A stretch of 64,000 nt of DNA, taken from assembly GCA_002483265.1 (NCBI GenBank), contig DLHO01000021.1:21781-85780 (forward strand), in the 5' to 3' direction. Both the position numbers and the translations under genes were made by a program. The stretch comes from Flavobacteriales bacterium UBA7666. Lineage in GTDB: Bacteria > Bacteroidota > Bacteroidia > Flavobacteriales_D > Crocinitomicaceae. Below, one piece after another: positions 9,717 to 17,864 of the stretch; the first letter of the stretch is position 1, and the number at the start of each line of letters is the position of its first letter. The notes beneath the pieces were generated by a model. That model was given only the letters and a program-made list of their open reading frames with translations, was not told the origin of the DNA and ran no database searches.

Positions 9717-10661
9717 ATGACACTTGTACTTTCATGGATTCGTAAGGTAGGTGGAGTTGAAGAATTATGCATTGCTTCAGATAGCCGTGTTACAAGTGGG
9801 CAAGCATGGGATTGCTGTCCCAAAATAAAAATGCTTAACCGAGGAGATTGTGCTTTGGCATTCGCCGGAGATACAGCTTATGCTTATCCAATGTTGGAAC
9901 AATGCTCAAATGCCGTTAATATTCATCCAAAATCATCATCTAGAGCAACAGATATAACCGATTTGAGCGGACATTTAGTACGAGTGATTTCAAATATGAG
10001 AGAATATCTGCATGATAGCATTCAGCCAGGAAAGAAATTTGCTCCAGAGTCACCTAAAACGCAATATATATTTGCTGGATTCTCATGGAAGTTGAATGAA
10101 TTCAAAATTTGGCAAATGGAATATAACGAAAAGAAAAATATCTTTATAAGACACGAACCTAAGACACTAATGCTTAATGTTCTTGGAGTGCTAGCTGACG
10201 TGAGTAATAACAAATCTTTTCCAGAAGGTCCATTAACGGAAAATAAAATCAGACGACGAATTTTTCTTCTGATGGAGAAGAAAGGGAAAAAGGCTGGTGA
10301 CTTTTTTGATATGGAACCATTTGAAGTTCTAACGGATATGATTCGTAATGATGATGATTGGGCTATCGGCGGCACTCCTCAATTAGTCAAAGTCTATAAA
10401 CATATGAACTCAATGCCTTATGGAATTTATTGGCCTGACAAATTATCTAATCAAATTACCTTATTAGGTCGACCTTTAATGGATTATGAACAGATGAGAT
10501 ATCCAATATTAGATCCAGACACACTTTTAAAAAGTTATATGAAAGTAAATAATGAAGAAGATTTTACATTCGTTCATGATGATGGAACTTTCAATAAATA
10601 CAGAGAAATTAAAGATATAGGGGCTACAGAAAATTCTTCAAATCCTCCACCAAAAGGTTAG
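9717..10661 (+). CDS. Proteasome/HslV-fold (Ntn-hydrolase-like) protein
   Basis: 314 residues. The N-terminus MTLVLSWIRK, then IASDSRVTSG, a PKIKML segment and ALAFAGDTAYAYPMLEQ, reads in the same order as HslV/20S beta subunits (N-terminal Thr, A-D-x-x-x-T-x-G, basic strand, FAGxTADA). If Met is removed, Thr1, Asp21 and Lys35 would match the Thr1/Asp17/Lys33 catalytic set. The C-terminal ~120 residues are not proteasome-like. There is no HslU, Mpa or other unfoldase gene nearby. It is AT-rich, lies directly downstream of a tRNA gene, and was not matched to a named family. Fold assignment is by pattern; peptidase activity is inference. Confidence 0.6.
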   Translation: MTLVLSWIRKVGGVEELCIASDSRVTSGQAWDCCPKIKMLNRGDCALAFAGDTAYAYPMLEQCSNAVNIHPKSSSRATDITDLSGHLVRVISNMREYLHDSIQPGKKFAPESPKTQYIFAGFSWKLNEFKIWQMEYNEKKNIFIRHEPKTLMLNVLGVLADVSNNKSFPEGPLTENKIRRRIFLLMEKKGKKAGDFFDMEPFEVLTDMIRNDDDWAIGGTPQLVKVYKHMNSMPYGIYWPDKLSNQITLLGRPLMDYEQMRYPILDPDTLLKSYMKVNNEEDFTFVHDDGTFNKYREIKDIGATENSSNPPPKG

Positions 10662-10959
10662 ACATTTCCCTAATTAGTATCACACAAAAGAAAAAGAGCA
10701 TTTTGCGTAAATTGGATGCTTTTTGCTTTTTCAGTGTGTGCATAAGGACTGAATGTGGGGTTGTAGTTAGAAGCACGATTTAAGTCTTCCTCTTCGCAGA
10801 GAAGAGCGAGCATTGCTCGTGAAGAGGGAGAGGACCAACTCGAATCTTCTGTATCTACCGATTTCATTCAGTTTTATTCTTTAAATTCACAAGCAGCTCA
10901 CGCATAACAAGCCATATACAATCAAAATAAGTGAGTAATAACGCTAAGACAACATTCTG
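10662..10959. other. Intergenic region, 298 bp
   Basis: It holds a terminator at 10691-10724, then a GAAGAG-rich stretch (10793-10835) with no credible gene. A 65-codon minus-strand frame here has no initiation context and is low complexity. Confidence 0.5.
10691..10724 (+). terminator. Terminator after the proteasome-fold gene
   Basis: AAAGAGCAT pairs with ATGCTTTTT across a 14-nt loop and is followed by more T-rich sequence. It resembles the terminator at 15086-15118 closely enough to suggest a shared repeat origin. Confidence 0.6.
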
Positions 10960-12264
10960 ATGAACAAGATATTTTTCGGGTTTTTAATTCTCATCTCATT
11001 AACAAGTTATGGGCAAAAAAATCAAACAGTCATTACGGATGACATTCTAAATTTTTGGAAGGCATATGACCAGGTTCTGATGTGCACAGATAGTAGTAGG
11101 CAGGTTGAAATAATACAAAAACAATACATTGACAAGGGAACAGAAGGGTTAAAGGGAATCATTCAAGTACGGTATTATACTGCTGCCGAATACATTCAAG
11201 CCATCAGAAAATATCCCGTGTTTTGGAATTCTGTTAGAAAAAACACCTTAAAAGCAGCTTTTTATGCACGGGAAATCGAGAAGGGAATTAACCAGTTGCG
11301 AAAAATTTATCCGGATCTGAAACCCGCAAAAATCTATTTTACAATTGGCGCATTAAGAACAAATGGAACAACACTTGATGACAAAGTGTTGATCGGTAGT
11401 GAACTATCCATGGCCGATAACCAAACAGTAACAAGTGAATTCGGACCAAATTTATCTCACCTTCCTTCCTATTTCTCTACCAATCCGATTAAGAATCTCA
11501 CTTTTTTAAATGTTCATGAGTACATTCATACGCAGCAAAAGACCACGGTGGGCAATACATTATTAGCTCAGACTGTTATTGAAGGTGTTGCCGAGTTTAT
11601 TGCAGCAATAACACTTCGCACCGATTCTCCGAATAAGCAGATAGCGTTTGGGAAACTTAATGATGACAAGATAAAAAAAGCTTACGTCAGAGAAATGTTC
11701 TCTACTAATTTTAATAACTGGATCTGGAATAGTCCAGATAATGAATTTAAAATGAGGGATTTGGCTTATTATGTGGGGTATGCAATCTGTGAAAAATATT
11801 ACGTACTTGCAACCGATAAAAAGGAAGCTATCAAAACGATGATCGGGTTGGACTATAACGATCGGGAACAATTAATCAAATTTGTTGAAGCTTCTCACTA
11901 TTTTGAAAAGGATTTATCAGTATATGAACAAGAATTTGAAAAATCCAGACCAGTTATTGTTAAGATAGAGCCTTTTGAGAATGGAACAAGAGAGATGGAT
12001 CCGGGCACACAAAAAGTGACAATCTTTTTTTCTCAACCAATGAATAAAAACTCGGCTGACTTTGACATCGGACCATTGGGAGACAAACATGTCATGTGGC
12101 TGGAAAAGCGAATTGGTTTTTCTGAAGATGGAAAATCCTACAGTTTTGAAATAAAACCGTTGGTGCCGGGTATGCACTATCAGTTACTTGTAACGGATGC
12201 TTTTGTAAATAGTGCAGGTATACCACTTAAACCGTATCTGATTGATGTAGGCACTTCCCGATAA
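10960..12264 (+). CDS. Secreted HExxH metalloprotease-like protein with C-terminal Ig-like domain
   Basis: 434 residues with signal peptide MNKIFFGFLILISLTSYGQ. The HEYIH motif at residues 186-190 and EGVAEFIA at 208-215 supply two His and a downstream Glu, as in DUF2268-type zinc peptidases. After ~330 the sequence MDPGTQKVTIFFSQPMNK and VPGMHYQLLVTDAFVNSAG is a bacterial Ig-like (Big_5-type) domain, which often lies at the C-terminus of secreted Bacteroidota proteins. The protein is likely periplasmic or outer-membrane facing. The substrate is unknown. It stands alone, flanked by intergenic repeats. Confidence 0.7.
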   Translation: MNKIFFGFLILISLTSYGQKNQTVITDDILNFWKAYDQVLMCTDSSRQVEIIQKQYIDKGTEGLKGIIQVRYYTAAEYIQAIRKYPVFWNSVRKNTLKAAFYAREIEKGINQLRKIYPDLKPAKIYFTIGALRTNGTTLDDKVLIGSELSMADNQTVTSEFGPNLSHLPSYFSTNPIKNLTFLNVHEYIHTQQKTTVGNTLLAQTVIEGVAEFIAAITLRTDSPNKQIAFGKLNDDKIKKAYVREMFSTNFNNWIWNSPDNEFKMRDLAYYVGYAICEKYYVLATDKKEAIKTMIGLDYNDREQLIKFVEASHYFEKDLSVYEQEFEKSRPVIVKIEPFENGTREMDPGTQKVTIFFSQPMNKNSADFDIGPLGDKHVMWLEKRIGFSEDGKSYSFEIKPLVPGMHYQLLVTDAFVNSAGIPLKPYLIDVGTSR

Positions 12265-12394
12265 AGTTTTTTCTTTTCAAAGCGAGAGCGAGAATGAGTT
12301 GAATCCCGGTTCGAAGATTAATCTAGGCTTCCTCCTTTGAAGGAGGATTAAGGAGGGTGGCAAACTCAAATCTCCCATAAGGACCGTTTTCATT

Positions 12395-12442
12395 CGGTTT
12401 CCTAAGATTCTTCGTGGTTCGATTCCGGTTTGCCCTAAACTC
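12395..12442 (+). repeat. T-arm-like repeat, left copy
   Basis: Starts ATTCGGTTTC and contains GGTTCGATTCCGGTTTGC. It aligns without gaps to the copy at about 13879-13926 at roughly 36 of 48 positions by eye. GGTTCGATTCC looks like a tRNA T-loop, but no cloverleaf can be folded. Two shorter relatives lie near 15052 and 18636. Confidence 0.5.
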
Positions 12443-12467
12443 CTAGTATTTTGATGATCAAATAGAC

Positions 12468-12501
12468 TTGGAAGATTCTGGGAATTTTTCTGTTAACTTT
12501 G
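12468..12501 (+). promoter_or_regulatory. Candidate promoter for the TIR gene
   Basis: TTG at 12468-12470 and TAACTTTG at 12494-12501 are separated by 23 nt, at the long end of the Bacteroidota range. The start codon at 12549 lies 47 nt downstream. Confidence 0.45.
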
Positions 12502-12548
12502 AATTAAATGAGAACAATGATAAGTCCTATTCCTAAAGATTTGTGATA

Positions 12549-13802
12549 ATGAAAAGCATAGAGATACTTGAGATAGTTAGACAAAACACTCACATAACAA
12601 CAACTCAAATAGCATATCTAACTGGTGAAACGGAAAAGAGCATTGATGATTTAACGTCTGAACTAAGTGAGAATCATTTAATAAATATTGATATAGCATA
12701 CTCTCCGAGCAAGTCAGGAGCTGTCAAGGAATTAAGTGTAACTGAAGATGGAAGATTTTACCTTAGAGGTAAACAGAATACACTGAGAGCATTCAGCGTT
12801 CAAGATGAAAAATGTACAATTTTTATTAGCCATTCCTCTGCAGACCAGGCAATAGGTGAAAAAATCCTATTACTAATTAAAGACTGTTTTCCGCAGCTGA
12901 CTGATAAGGATATTTTTTTTACTAGCAGAGCAGACAACTCTATTCCTGTTGCTGTAAATTGGCGTTCTCACATAAGATCAAAACTTAGGGCTTGTGAAGA
13001 ATTCATTGCCATTATATCAGAGGACTATAAGGAAAGTGAAATTTGCAACTTTGAAATTGGTTCTGCTTGGACACTTGAGAAACCAATTTATGCATTGATT
13101 ATAAAACCATTAGGATTCTCTACTTTCTCAAAAATTATTAATGAAAACCAAGCCGCTATTGTTGATGCAGCTGGAATAAACCAATTGATTGCTCAGCTTT
13201 CTCACAGGTTGGGTATTGAAAGTAAAATACAAACGGATGATTTAAAAAAACGATGTACTAACATTGCGCGTTCTAGAAGTAAGAAAAAAAGAGATACTAA
13301 AACAAAAGAAATTAAATCAACAGTTAAAAATAAAAAGACCAATTTCTCTAGTTTCGCAATACTCAACAAAGTGAATCGCAGGTTAATATTTTGTACAACG
13401 GATGGTGAACAACGGATCTCCTTCCCAAATATATTTACCGCTTACTGTAGAGGTGTTGATGTGGCCACAGTAGAAATTATAGACGCTGAAAATTTAAACA
13501 ATGATCTACTGGAAATTAAAACGGCTCGTTGGAGTGAGGATATATTAAAGGCAAAGAGGTTCAGAATTGAAGGTACAAATAGTACTTACATAATGTTGGA
13601 TAATATTCTACATTTAATCCCTGATTTATCAACTGAACGTGCGATATTCAATCTATCCACAATCAAAATTCAACCCACTATAATACCGGAAAATTTAGCA
13701 AAGGGATACTCGTATGGCAACCAAATTAGAGCATTGGATGATCATAAAATTTATGGCTCATTAAGCCACTTAGAAAAAATAAGAATAGATAATCAGTTAT
13801 AG
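12549..13802 (+). CDS. Winged-helix + TIR-domain protein (candidate immune NADase/sensor)
   Basis: 417 residues from ATG 12549; an in-frame GTG two codons upstream is less likely. Residues 1-75 look like a winged helix (TTTQIAYLTGETEKSIDDLTSEL, then a KELSVTEDGRFYL wing). Residues 89-222 are a TIR_2-type domain: TIFISHSSADQAIGEKI, an RSHIRSKLRACEEFIAIIS helix-strand, and the ICNFEIGSAW segment where Glu169 matches the catalytic Glu of NAD-cleaving TIRs. A Lys/Arg-rich linker at ~235-270 leads to an unrecognised C-terminal domain of ~145 residues. TIR proteins often act in antiphage defence by NAD+ depletion; that role is inferred. It is a lone gene flanked by similar repeats. Confidence 0.8.
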   Translation: MKSIEILEIVRQNTHITTTQIAYLTGETEKSIDDLTSELSENHLINIDIAYSPSKSGAVKELSVTEDGRFYLRGKQNTLRAFSVQDEKCTIFISHSSADQAIGEKILLLIKDCFPQLTDKDIFFTSRADNSIPVAVNWRSHIRSKLRACEEFIAIISEDYKESEICNFEIGSAWTLEKPIYALIIKPLGFSTFSKIINENQAAIVDAAGINQLIAQLSHRLGIESKIQTDDLKKRCTNIARSRSKKKRDTKTKEIKSTVKNKKTNFSSFAILNKVNRRLIFCTTDGEQRISFPNIFTAYCRGVDVATVEIIDAENLNNDLLEIKTARWSEDILKAKRFRIEGTNSTYIMLDNILHLIPDLSTERAIFNLSTIKIQPTIIPENLAKGYSYGNQIRALDDHKIYGSLSHLEKIRIDNQL

Positions 13803-13878
13803 ATCAAACACCTTTAATTCCAATAATTAAGTAGAGAGGCAATGTCATATCTTCCGCAATCATTGATTTTATTCGGTT

Positions 13879-13926
13879 TCTGATAATTCATATAGGTTCG
13901 ATTCCGTTTTGCTTGAAAGGTACTGT
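13879..13926 (+). repeat. T-arm-like repeat, right copy
   Basis: Contains ATTCGGTTTC and GGTTCGATTCCGTTTTGC with the same internal spacing as the copy left of the TIR gene, in the same orientation. Confidence 0.5.
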
Positions 13927-13933
13927 GTTTCAG

Positions 13934-13980
13934 TTTTTTTTGGTAGTATTGAGGTACTAACATAGCAAAGACTATTCGCT
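13934..13980 (+). repeat. Shared upstream element, copy 1 (T-run / TAGTATTGA / ACTATTCGCT)
   Basis: An eight-T run, TAGTATTGA, CTAAC and ACTATTCGCT occur in this order and spacing 64 nt before the membrane protein at 14044. The same order occurs at 18919-18967, 15 nt before the gene at 18982. It may be a shared regulatory region or a repeat boundary. Confidence 0.5.
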
Positions 13981-14043
13981 TCTTTAAATTTCTGGAACTT
14001 TAGAATTCGACTTTATCTGTCAATGCTCATAATTTAGTTTAGT

Positions 14044-14355
14044 ATGGATCGTCCAGATCAATTTATGGGGATTGCGATAATTGCTTATATCATTGCAATC
14101 ATATTCTTCTTAAAATATAAAGTGTGGGGAGCTTCTATTTATTTGATAATCGTTCTTGTCATTTATTGGAAGATCGGATTCGAATTAAATCAGGATGTCC
14201 GAGAAGCATCAACACATGGTAATACCATTCATGGTTGGTACTCAAAGAAAAATGGAGAAGAAAAGACAGTTGCAATTTTATGGTTTATCTGTTTTCCAAT
14301 TGCATCCATTGTTTTGCCGATATGGATTGCAATAAAATTTGGGAAAGACAAATAA
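14044..14355 (+). CDS. Small three-helix membrane protein
   Basis: 103 residues with hydrophobic segments at about 8-24, 28-46 and 78-97. Between helices 2 and 3 is a polar loop (NQDVREASTHGNTIHGWYSKKNGEEK). It was not assigned to a family. The next gene starts 26 nt downstream on the same strand, so they are probably co-transcribed. Together they form a membrane protein plus soluble protein pair in an accessory region, a layout common among defence and toxin modules, but nothing in the sequences proves such a role. Confidence 0.65.
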   Translation: MDRPDQFMGIAIIAYIIAIIFFLKYKVWGASIYLIIVLVIYWKIGFELNQDVREASTHGNTIHGWYSKKNGEEKTVAILWFICFPIASIVLPIWIAIKFGKDK

Positions 14356-14381
14356 ATTTACTAATCAGAAAATCTACAGAT

Positions 14382-15020
14382 ATGACGAAAGAACAAGAAT
14401 TAATTCTGAATTTTGCCACCGAAATAATAAGACCTTGGGAAGAACTGAATAAAGAATTAAGTAAGGAGTATTCTGTAAGTCCTCAACATTCTGTTTATAT
14501 TAATATGGCAAATGCTTTAGCAGTTTCATTGAAGCATTTAGCGGAGTCAAACGGTGGTCCAAAATCTAGTGAGTTAAATAAATTATCTGAAGATTACCTC
14601 TTAATTTCAGATTTAGCAGATACAAAAAAACATGGAAAACGGGATAATCCCTTGAGAAGTTGTAAAATTTCCACAGCATCGTTATATGAGCGAAAATTTG
14701 ACGAAGTTGTCTTATTGAGATTTTTGAGAAATACGATAACAATGGATCATGTAACCCATGGAAAAAGAGATTTTATGCATTGTGCAAAGGAATGTGCTAT
14801 ATTTTTAGCAGATCAATTGAAAATACAAACAGATTGGAAGCCAATAGTGTTTAATAATTCTGGAAAATTTTCCAATAGAATAGAAACATACGCAAGTAAA
14901 GATAATCAAGTTGTTTTTACTGGATTTAATTTACATGTCGTCGAATTAAATGAACAAAATGAATTTATAGCTGTGGATATAAATGGAACTTTCGAATTCC
15001 ATCTGATATCAGAATTTTAA
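14382..15020 (+). CDS. Soluble protein of unknown function, paired with the upstream membrane protein
   Basis: 212 residues from ATG 14382. The frame is open further upstream, overlapping the membrane gene, but MTKEQELILNFATEI begins a normal helix and leaves 26 nt spacing. The first ~155 residues are predicted helical, with SDLADTKKHGKRDNPLR and later DHVTHGKRDFMHCAKECAIFLAD (two HGKRD repeats). The C-terminal ~55 residues look beta-rich (NQVVFTGFNLHVVEL). No family was recognised. It is AT-rich like its neighbours and followed by a good terminator. Confidence 0.65.
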   Translation: MTKEQELILNFATEIIRPWEELNKELSKEYSVSPQHSVYINMANALAVSLKHLAESNGGPKSSELNKLSEDYLLISDLADTKKHGKRDNPLRSCKISTASLYERKFDEVVLLRFLRNTITMDHVTHGKRDFMHCAKECAIFLADQLKIQTDWKPIVFNNSGKFSNRIETYASKDNQVVFTGFNLHVVELNEQNEFIAVDINGTFEFHLISEF

Positions 15021-15085
15021 AAATATTCTTAGTGGTTTCATAATTATTCCCGGTTCCATTTCCATCCGCTCTTCTCCACAAAAAG

Positions 15086-15118
15086 AAAAAGCATTCAGCG
15101 CTAGTTGGATGCTTTTTT
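15086..15118 (+). terminator. Terminator after the 14044-15020 gene pair
   Basis: AAAAAGCATTC pairs with GGATGCTTTTT over a 10-nt loop, ending in a T run. It resembles the terminator at 10691-10724. Confidence 0.75.
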
Positions 15119-15304
15119 GCTTTTTGTCACTCAATACTTACACTCACACCAATTCACACCACTTTCTTTTTTCAATATTTGATTAAAATCAGTTTTTTCT
15201 CTGATGACTCTCATTTTTTTTCCCGGGAGAAGATACTATTCTTGATGCATTCAATTCGAGTCTGTATTGTCACCTTGGATTAACAGATTCCAATACTATA
15301 AACT

Positions 15305-16240
15305 ATGGAAAAACACGAAGCGGCCTTTAATGCATTGATAGAACAGGATCTAAAAATAGAACCACATGATTGGATGCCTGATGAATACAGGAAACACCTG
15401 GTACGTCAGGTTTCACAACATGCCCATTCCGAAGTGATTGGAATGCAGCCTGAAGGAAACTGGCTGTTAAGAGCACCGTCCCTGCGTTCCAAACAGGTCT
15501 TGCTTGCTAAAATTCAGGATGAAGGTGGACATGGATTGTACCTTTACAGTGTTGCCGAAACACTCAATGTATCGCGTGAAGAATTGATCACACAACTTCA
15601 CGAAGGAAAGGCGCGCTATTCCAGCGTGTTTAATTACCCCACACTTAATTGGGCCGACATTGGAGCTATTGGCTGGCTGGTCGACGGAGCTGCAATTGTA
15701 AATCAGGTGTCCTTGCAGAAAACATCTTACGGACCTTATTCACGTGCAATGGTGCGGATTTGTATGGAAGAAAGTTTCCATCAGCGACAAGGATTCGAAA
15801 TCATGATACACATGGCGCGCGGAACAAAAGAACAGCGTGAAATGGCACAGGATGCTGTGAATCGTTTTTGGTTCCCTGCCCTCATGATGTTTGGACCCCA
15901 TGACACGGATTCCGCTCATACCGGAAATGCAATGAAATGGAAAATCAAACGAGAATCCAATGACTATTTGCGGCAGAAATTCATTGATAAAACAGTACCA
16001 CAGGTAGAATTTCTGGGACTCACTGTTCCCGACCCAAATTGCCGCCTCAACGAAACAACGGGTAGTTATGAACACAGTCCGCTGGATTGGAATGAATTCC
16101 ACGATGTTATCAACGGTTATGGCCCGTGTAATACCGACCGACTTGATCATCACCGGAATGTACAACAGGAAAATAGATGGGTTCGAGAAGCAGCAGCAGC
16201 TTATGCACAAAAAACAGAAACGGTAAATAGTTCATTATAA
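15305..16240 (+). CDS. paaA: 1,2-phenylacetyl-CoA epoxidase, catalytic subunit PaaA
   Basis: 311 residues, the usual PaaA length. It is a ferritin-like di-iron monooxygenase subunit that epoxidises the ring of phenylacetyl-CoA. Metal-binding patterns are visible: Glu43 in HSEVIGMQPEGNW, E73xxH76 in KIQDEGGHGLYLY, and E155/E156 to H159 in CMEESFHQRQGF. It is the first gene of a four-gene run paaA-paaB-paaC-paaD with spacings of 13 and 13 nt and a 7-nt overlap. Phenylacetate degradation is the established pathway for this complex. Confidence 0.95.
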   Translation: MEKHEAAFNALIEQDLKIEPHDWMPDEYRKHLVRQVSQHAHSEVIGMQPEGNWLLRAPSLRSKQVLLAKIQDEGGHGLYLYSVAETLNVSREELITQLHEGKARYSSVFNYPTLNWADIGAIGWLVDGAAIVNQVSLQKTSYGPYSRAMVRICMEESFHQRQGFEIMIHMARGTKEQREMAQDAVNRFWFPALMMFGPHDTDSAHTGNAMKWKIKRESNDYLRQKFIDKTVPQVEFLGLTVPDPNCRLNETTGSYEHSPLDWNEFHDVINGYGPCNTDRLDHHRNVQQENRWVREAAAAYAQKTETVNSSL

Positions 16241-16253
16241 ATCAATCAATAGT

Positions 16254-16538
16254 ATGGAAACGGGAGATAACATCTGGGAAGTATTTATCCAGAAAAAACC
16301 GGGGATCGCATTCAAGCATGCTGGAAGCGTACACGGGTATGATAAAAAAATGGCGGTTCAGAATGCACGAGATGCCTACTGCCGACGAGGAGAAGGCCGA
16401 GAATTGTGGGTAGTTCCGTCGGCAAGTATCGTGTCTGTACCAATGGAAGACGCGGACGCTTATTTCGATCCTCAAGAAGACAAAATATACCGTCATCCAA
16501 CATTCTATCAAATTCCGGCAGAGGTAAAAAACATCTAA
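16254..16538 (+). CDS. paaB: 1,2-phenylacetyl-CoA epoxidase subunit PaaB
   Basis: 94 residues, matching the family length. WEVFIQKKPGIAFKHAGSVHGYDKKMAVQNARDAYCRRGEG is the typical PaaB N-terminal region, then LWVVPSASI. PaaB is a small non-catalytic subunit that bridges PaaA/PaaC heterodimers. It lies 13 nt after paaA and 13 nt before paaC. Confidence 0.95.
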   Translation: METGDNIWEVFIQKKPGIAFKHAGSVHGYDKKMAVQNARDAYCRRGEGRELWVVPSASIVSVPMEDADAYFDPQEDKIYRHPTFYQIPAEVKNI

Positions 16539-16551
16539 ACAGAACGAATTT

Positions 16552-17304
16552 ATGGTCATATCAATCGATACAAATTTTGCCCGGTTGCTGGTGCGCTTGG
16601 CAGATACGGAATTAATCCTTGCACAACGTCTTTGTGAAATGTGCAGTCGTGGACCTTTTCTGGAAGAAGACATTGCACTGTCGAATTTAGCTTTGGATCT
16701 ACTTGGTCGTGCAGAGGAACTATATAAACTCCTGGCAGAAACAGAAGGAAAAGAACTAGCTGCAGACGATTACGTTTACCGCAGAAATGAAAGGGAATTT
16801 TTCTGTTACAAATTGGTGGAACAACCAAATACCGATTTTGCCTGGGTTATTGCGCGGCAATACCTGCATGACGTGTATGCGAAAAGCGTATTCACTCGGT
16901 TATTGCAAAGCGATAATAGCAAACTTGCCGGACTTTCTGAAAAAGTATTGAAAGAAATTCGTTATAGCCTTGAACGATCAAAAGATTGGATGTTGCGTTT
17001 GGGAATTGGTACTGAAGAAAGCAATCATCGTTTGCAGTTTGCCATTGACAGGTTGTTTCGCTTTGTTCCCGAATTGTTTGCATTCGATACTGTCGATTTG
17101 CAATACATTGCGGATACCGAAGGATTGATAGAGGAATGGAAGATGGAGGTCAGTGATACATTGCGTACTGCAAATATTCAAGAACCTGAGTTGAAGTCAA
17201 CGCATTTACGTGATAGTAGAGAAGGATTCCACACAGAATATTTAGGACACTTACTCAGCGAAATGCAGTTTTTGCCACGCGCTTATCCGGATGCCACATG
17301 GTAA
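16552..17304 (+). CDS. paaC: 1,2-phenylacetyl-CoA epoxidase structural subunit PaaC
   Basis: 250 residues. It has the ferritin-like helical fold of PaaC: LVRLADTELILAQRLCEMCSRGP, EEDIALSNLALDLLGRAEELY, and the C-terminal EGFHTEYLGHLLSEMQFLPRAYPDATW. PaaC lacks a complete di-iron site and supports PaaA. It overlaps paaD by 7 nt, implying translational coupling. Confidence 0.95.
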   Translation: MVISIDTNFARLLVRLADTELILAQRLCEMCSRGPFLEEDIALSNLALDLLGRAEELYKLLAETEGKELAADDYVYRRNEREFFCYKLVEQPNTDFAWVIARQYLHDVYAKSVFTRLLQSDNSKLAGLSEKVLKEIRYSLERSKDWMLRLGIGTEESNHRLQFAIDRLFRFVPELFAFDTVDLQYIADTEGLIEEWKMEVSDTLRTANIQEPELKSTHLRDSREGFHTEYLGHLLSEMQFLPRAYPDATW

Positions 17305-17762
17305 GTTCTTCGGTAACAGAACATATTTGGGAACTGTTGAAACAGGTTCCTGATCCCGAAATTCCGACAATCAATCTCGTAGAACTAGGCGTTGTGCGAA
17401 ACGTTGAAGTGGTGGAGGGAAACATAAAAGTAATTATTACACCAACATATACTGGTTGTCCGGCTAAGCAGTTGTTCGTAGATTTGATTCGCGAACAACT
17501 GGCAGCCAGTGGTTATCATGATGTAGAGATTGAAACACAACTTTACCCCGTATGGACCACTGATTGGCTGTCGGAGGAAACCAAAACCAAATTATTGCAA
17601 ACAGGTATTTCCCCTCCGGTGGCTGACAATAAACCGGTAGTTTGTCCTCATTGTGGAAGTAAACAAACGAAAGTCATAAGTCGGTTCGGAGCAACACCAT
17701 GTCAAGCGCTGTATACCTGCAACAGCTGTCTGGAACCATTCAGTTATTTCAAATGTCATTGA
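17298..17762 (+). CDS. paaD: Phenylacetate degradation protein PaaD (MIP18/DUF59 family)
   Basis: 154 residues. The N-terminal DUF59/MIP18 domain has DPEIPTINLVELGVVRNVEV and TPTYTGCPAKQLF, and a C-terminal zinc-ribbon-like tail carries CPHCGSKQT and CNSCLEPF. PaaD is thought to aid Fe-S or metal-centre maturation of the epoxidase or its reductase. The cluster ends here: no paaE reductase follows, and a 4-TM membrane protein begins 102 nt later. Confidence 0.93.
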   Translation: MVSSSVTEHIWELLKQVPDPEIPTINLVELGVVRNVEVVEGNIKVIITPTYTGCPAKQLFVDLIREQLAASGYHDVEIETQLYPVWTTDWLSEETKTKLLQTGISPPVADNKPVVCPHCGSKQTKVISRFGATPCQALYTCNSCLEPFSYFKCH

Positions 17763-17864
17763 CGTATTAATAGATTTGAGTCACTAAGGAGTACTTGAAG
17801 GCAAGTTGGTTGTGATCCTTATGTTTGATTAAATATCAAAAAAGGGATCAAAAGACGAAAAATT

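Larger units (their letters stand above)
12265..12548. other. Intergenic region with CCTCCTTTGAAGGAGG hairpin and T-arm-like repeat
   Basis: Contains the palindrome CCTCCTTtgAAGGAGG near 12331, a known type of Bacteroidota dispersed hairpin, followed by a 48-bp element at 12395-12442 that recurs after the TIR gene. A promoter for the TIR gene lies at the right end. Confidence 0.6.

Noticed and set aside
10670..10867. 65-codon minus-strand frame after the proteasome-fold gene
   Set aside because: Low-complexity, overlaps a terminator and a GAAGAG-rich stretch, no credible start or domain.
12412..12440. Possible tRNA gene or fragment (GGTTCGATTCC)
   Set aside because: No acceptor or anticodon stem can be folded around it; kept only as a repeat.
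12543..12548. GTG start two codons upstream of the TIR gene ATG
   Set aside because: ATG at 12549 is the better initiator and the promoter spacing is unaffected.
15740..16210. 156-codon minus-strand frame inside paaA
   Set aside because: Lies wholly within a clear paaA; Cys/His-rich antisense shadow.
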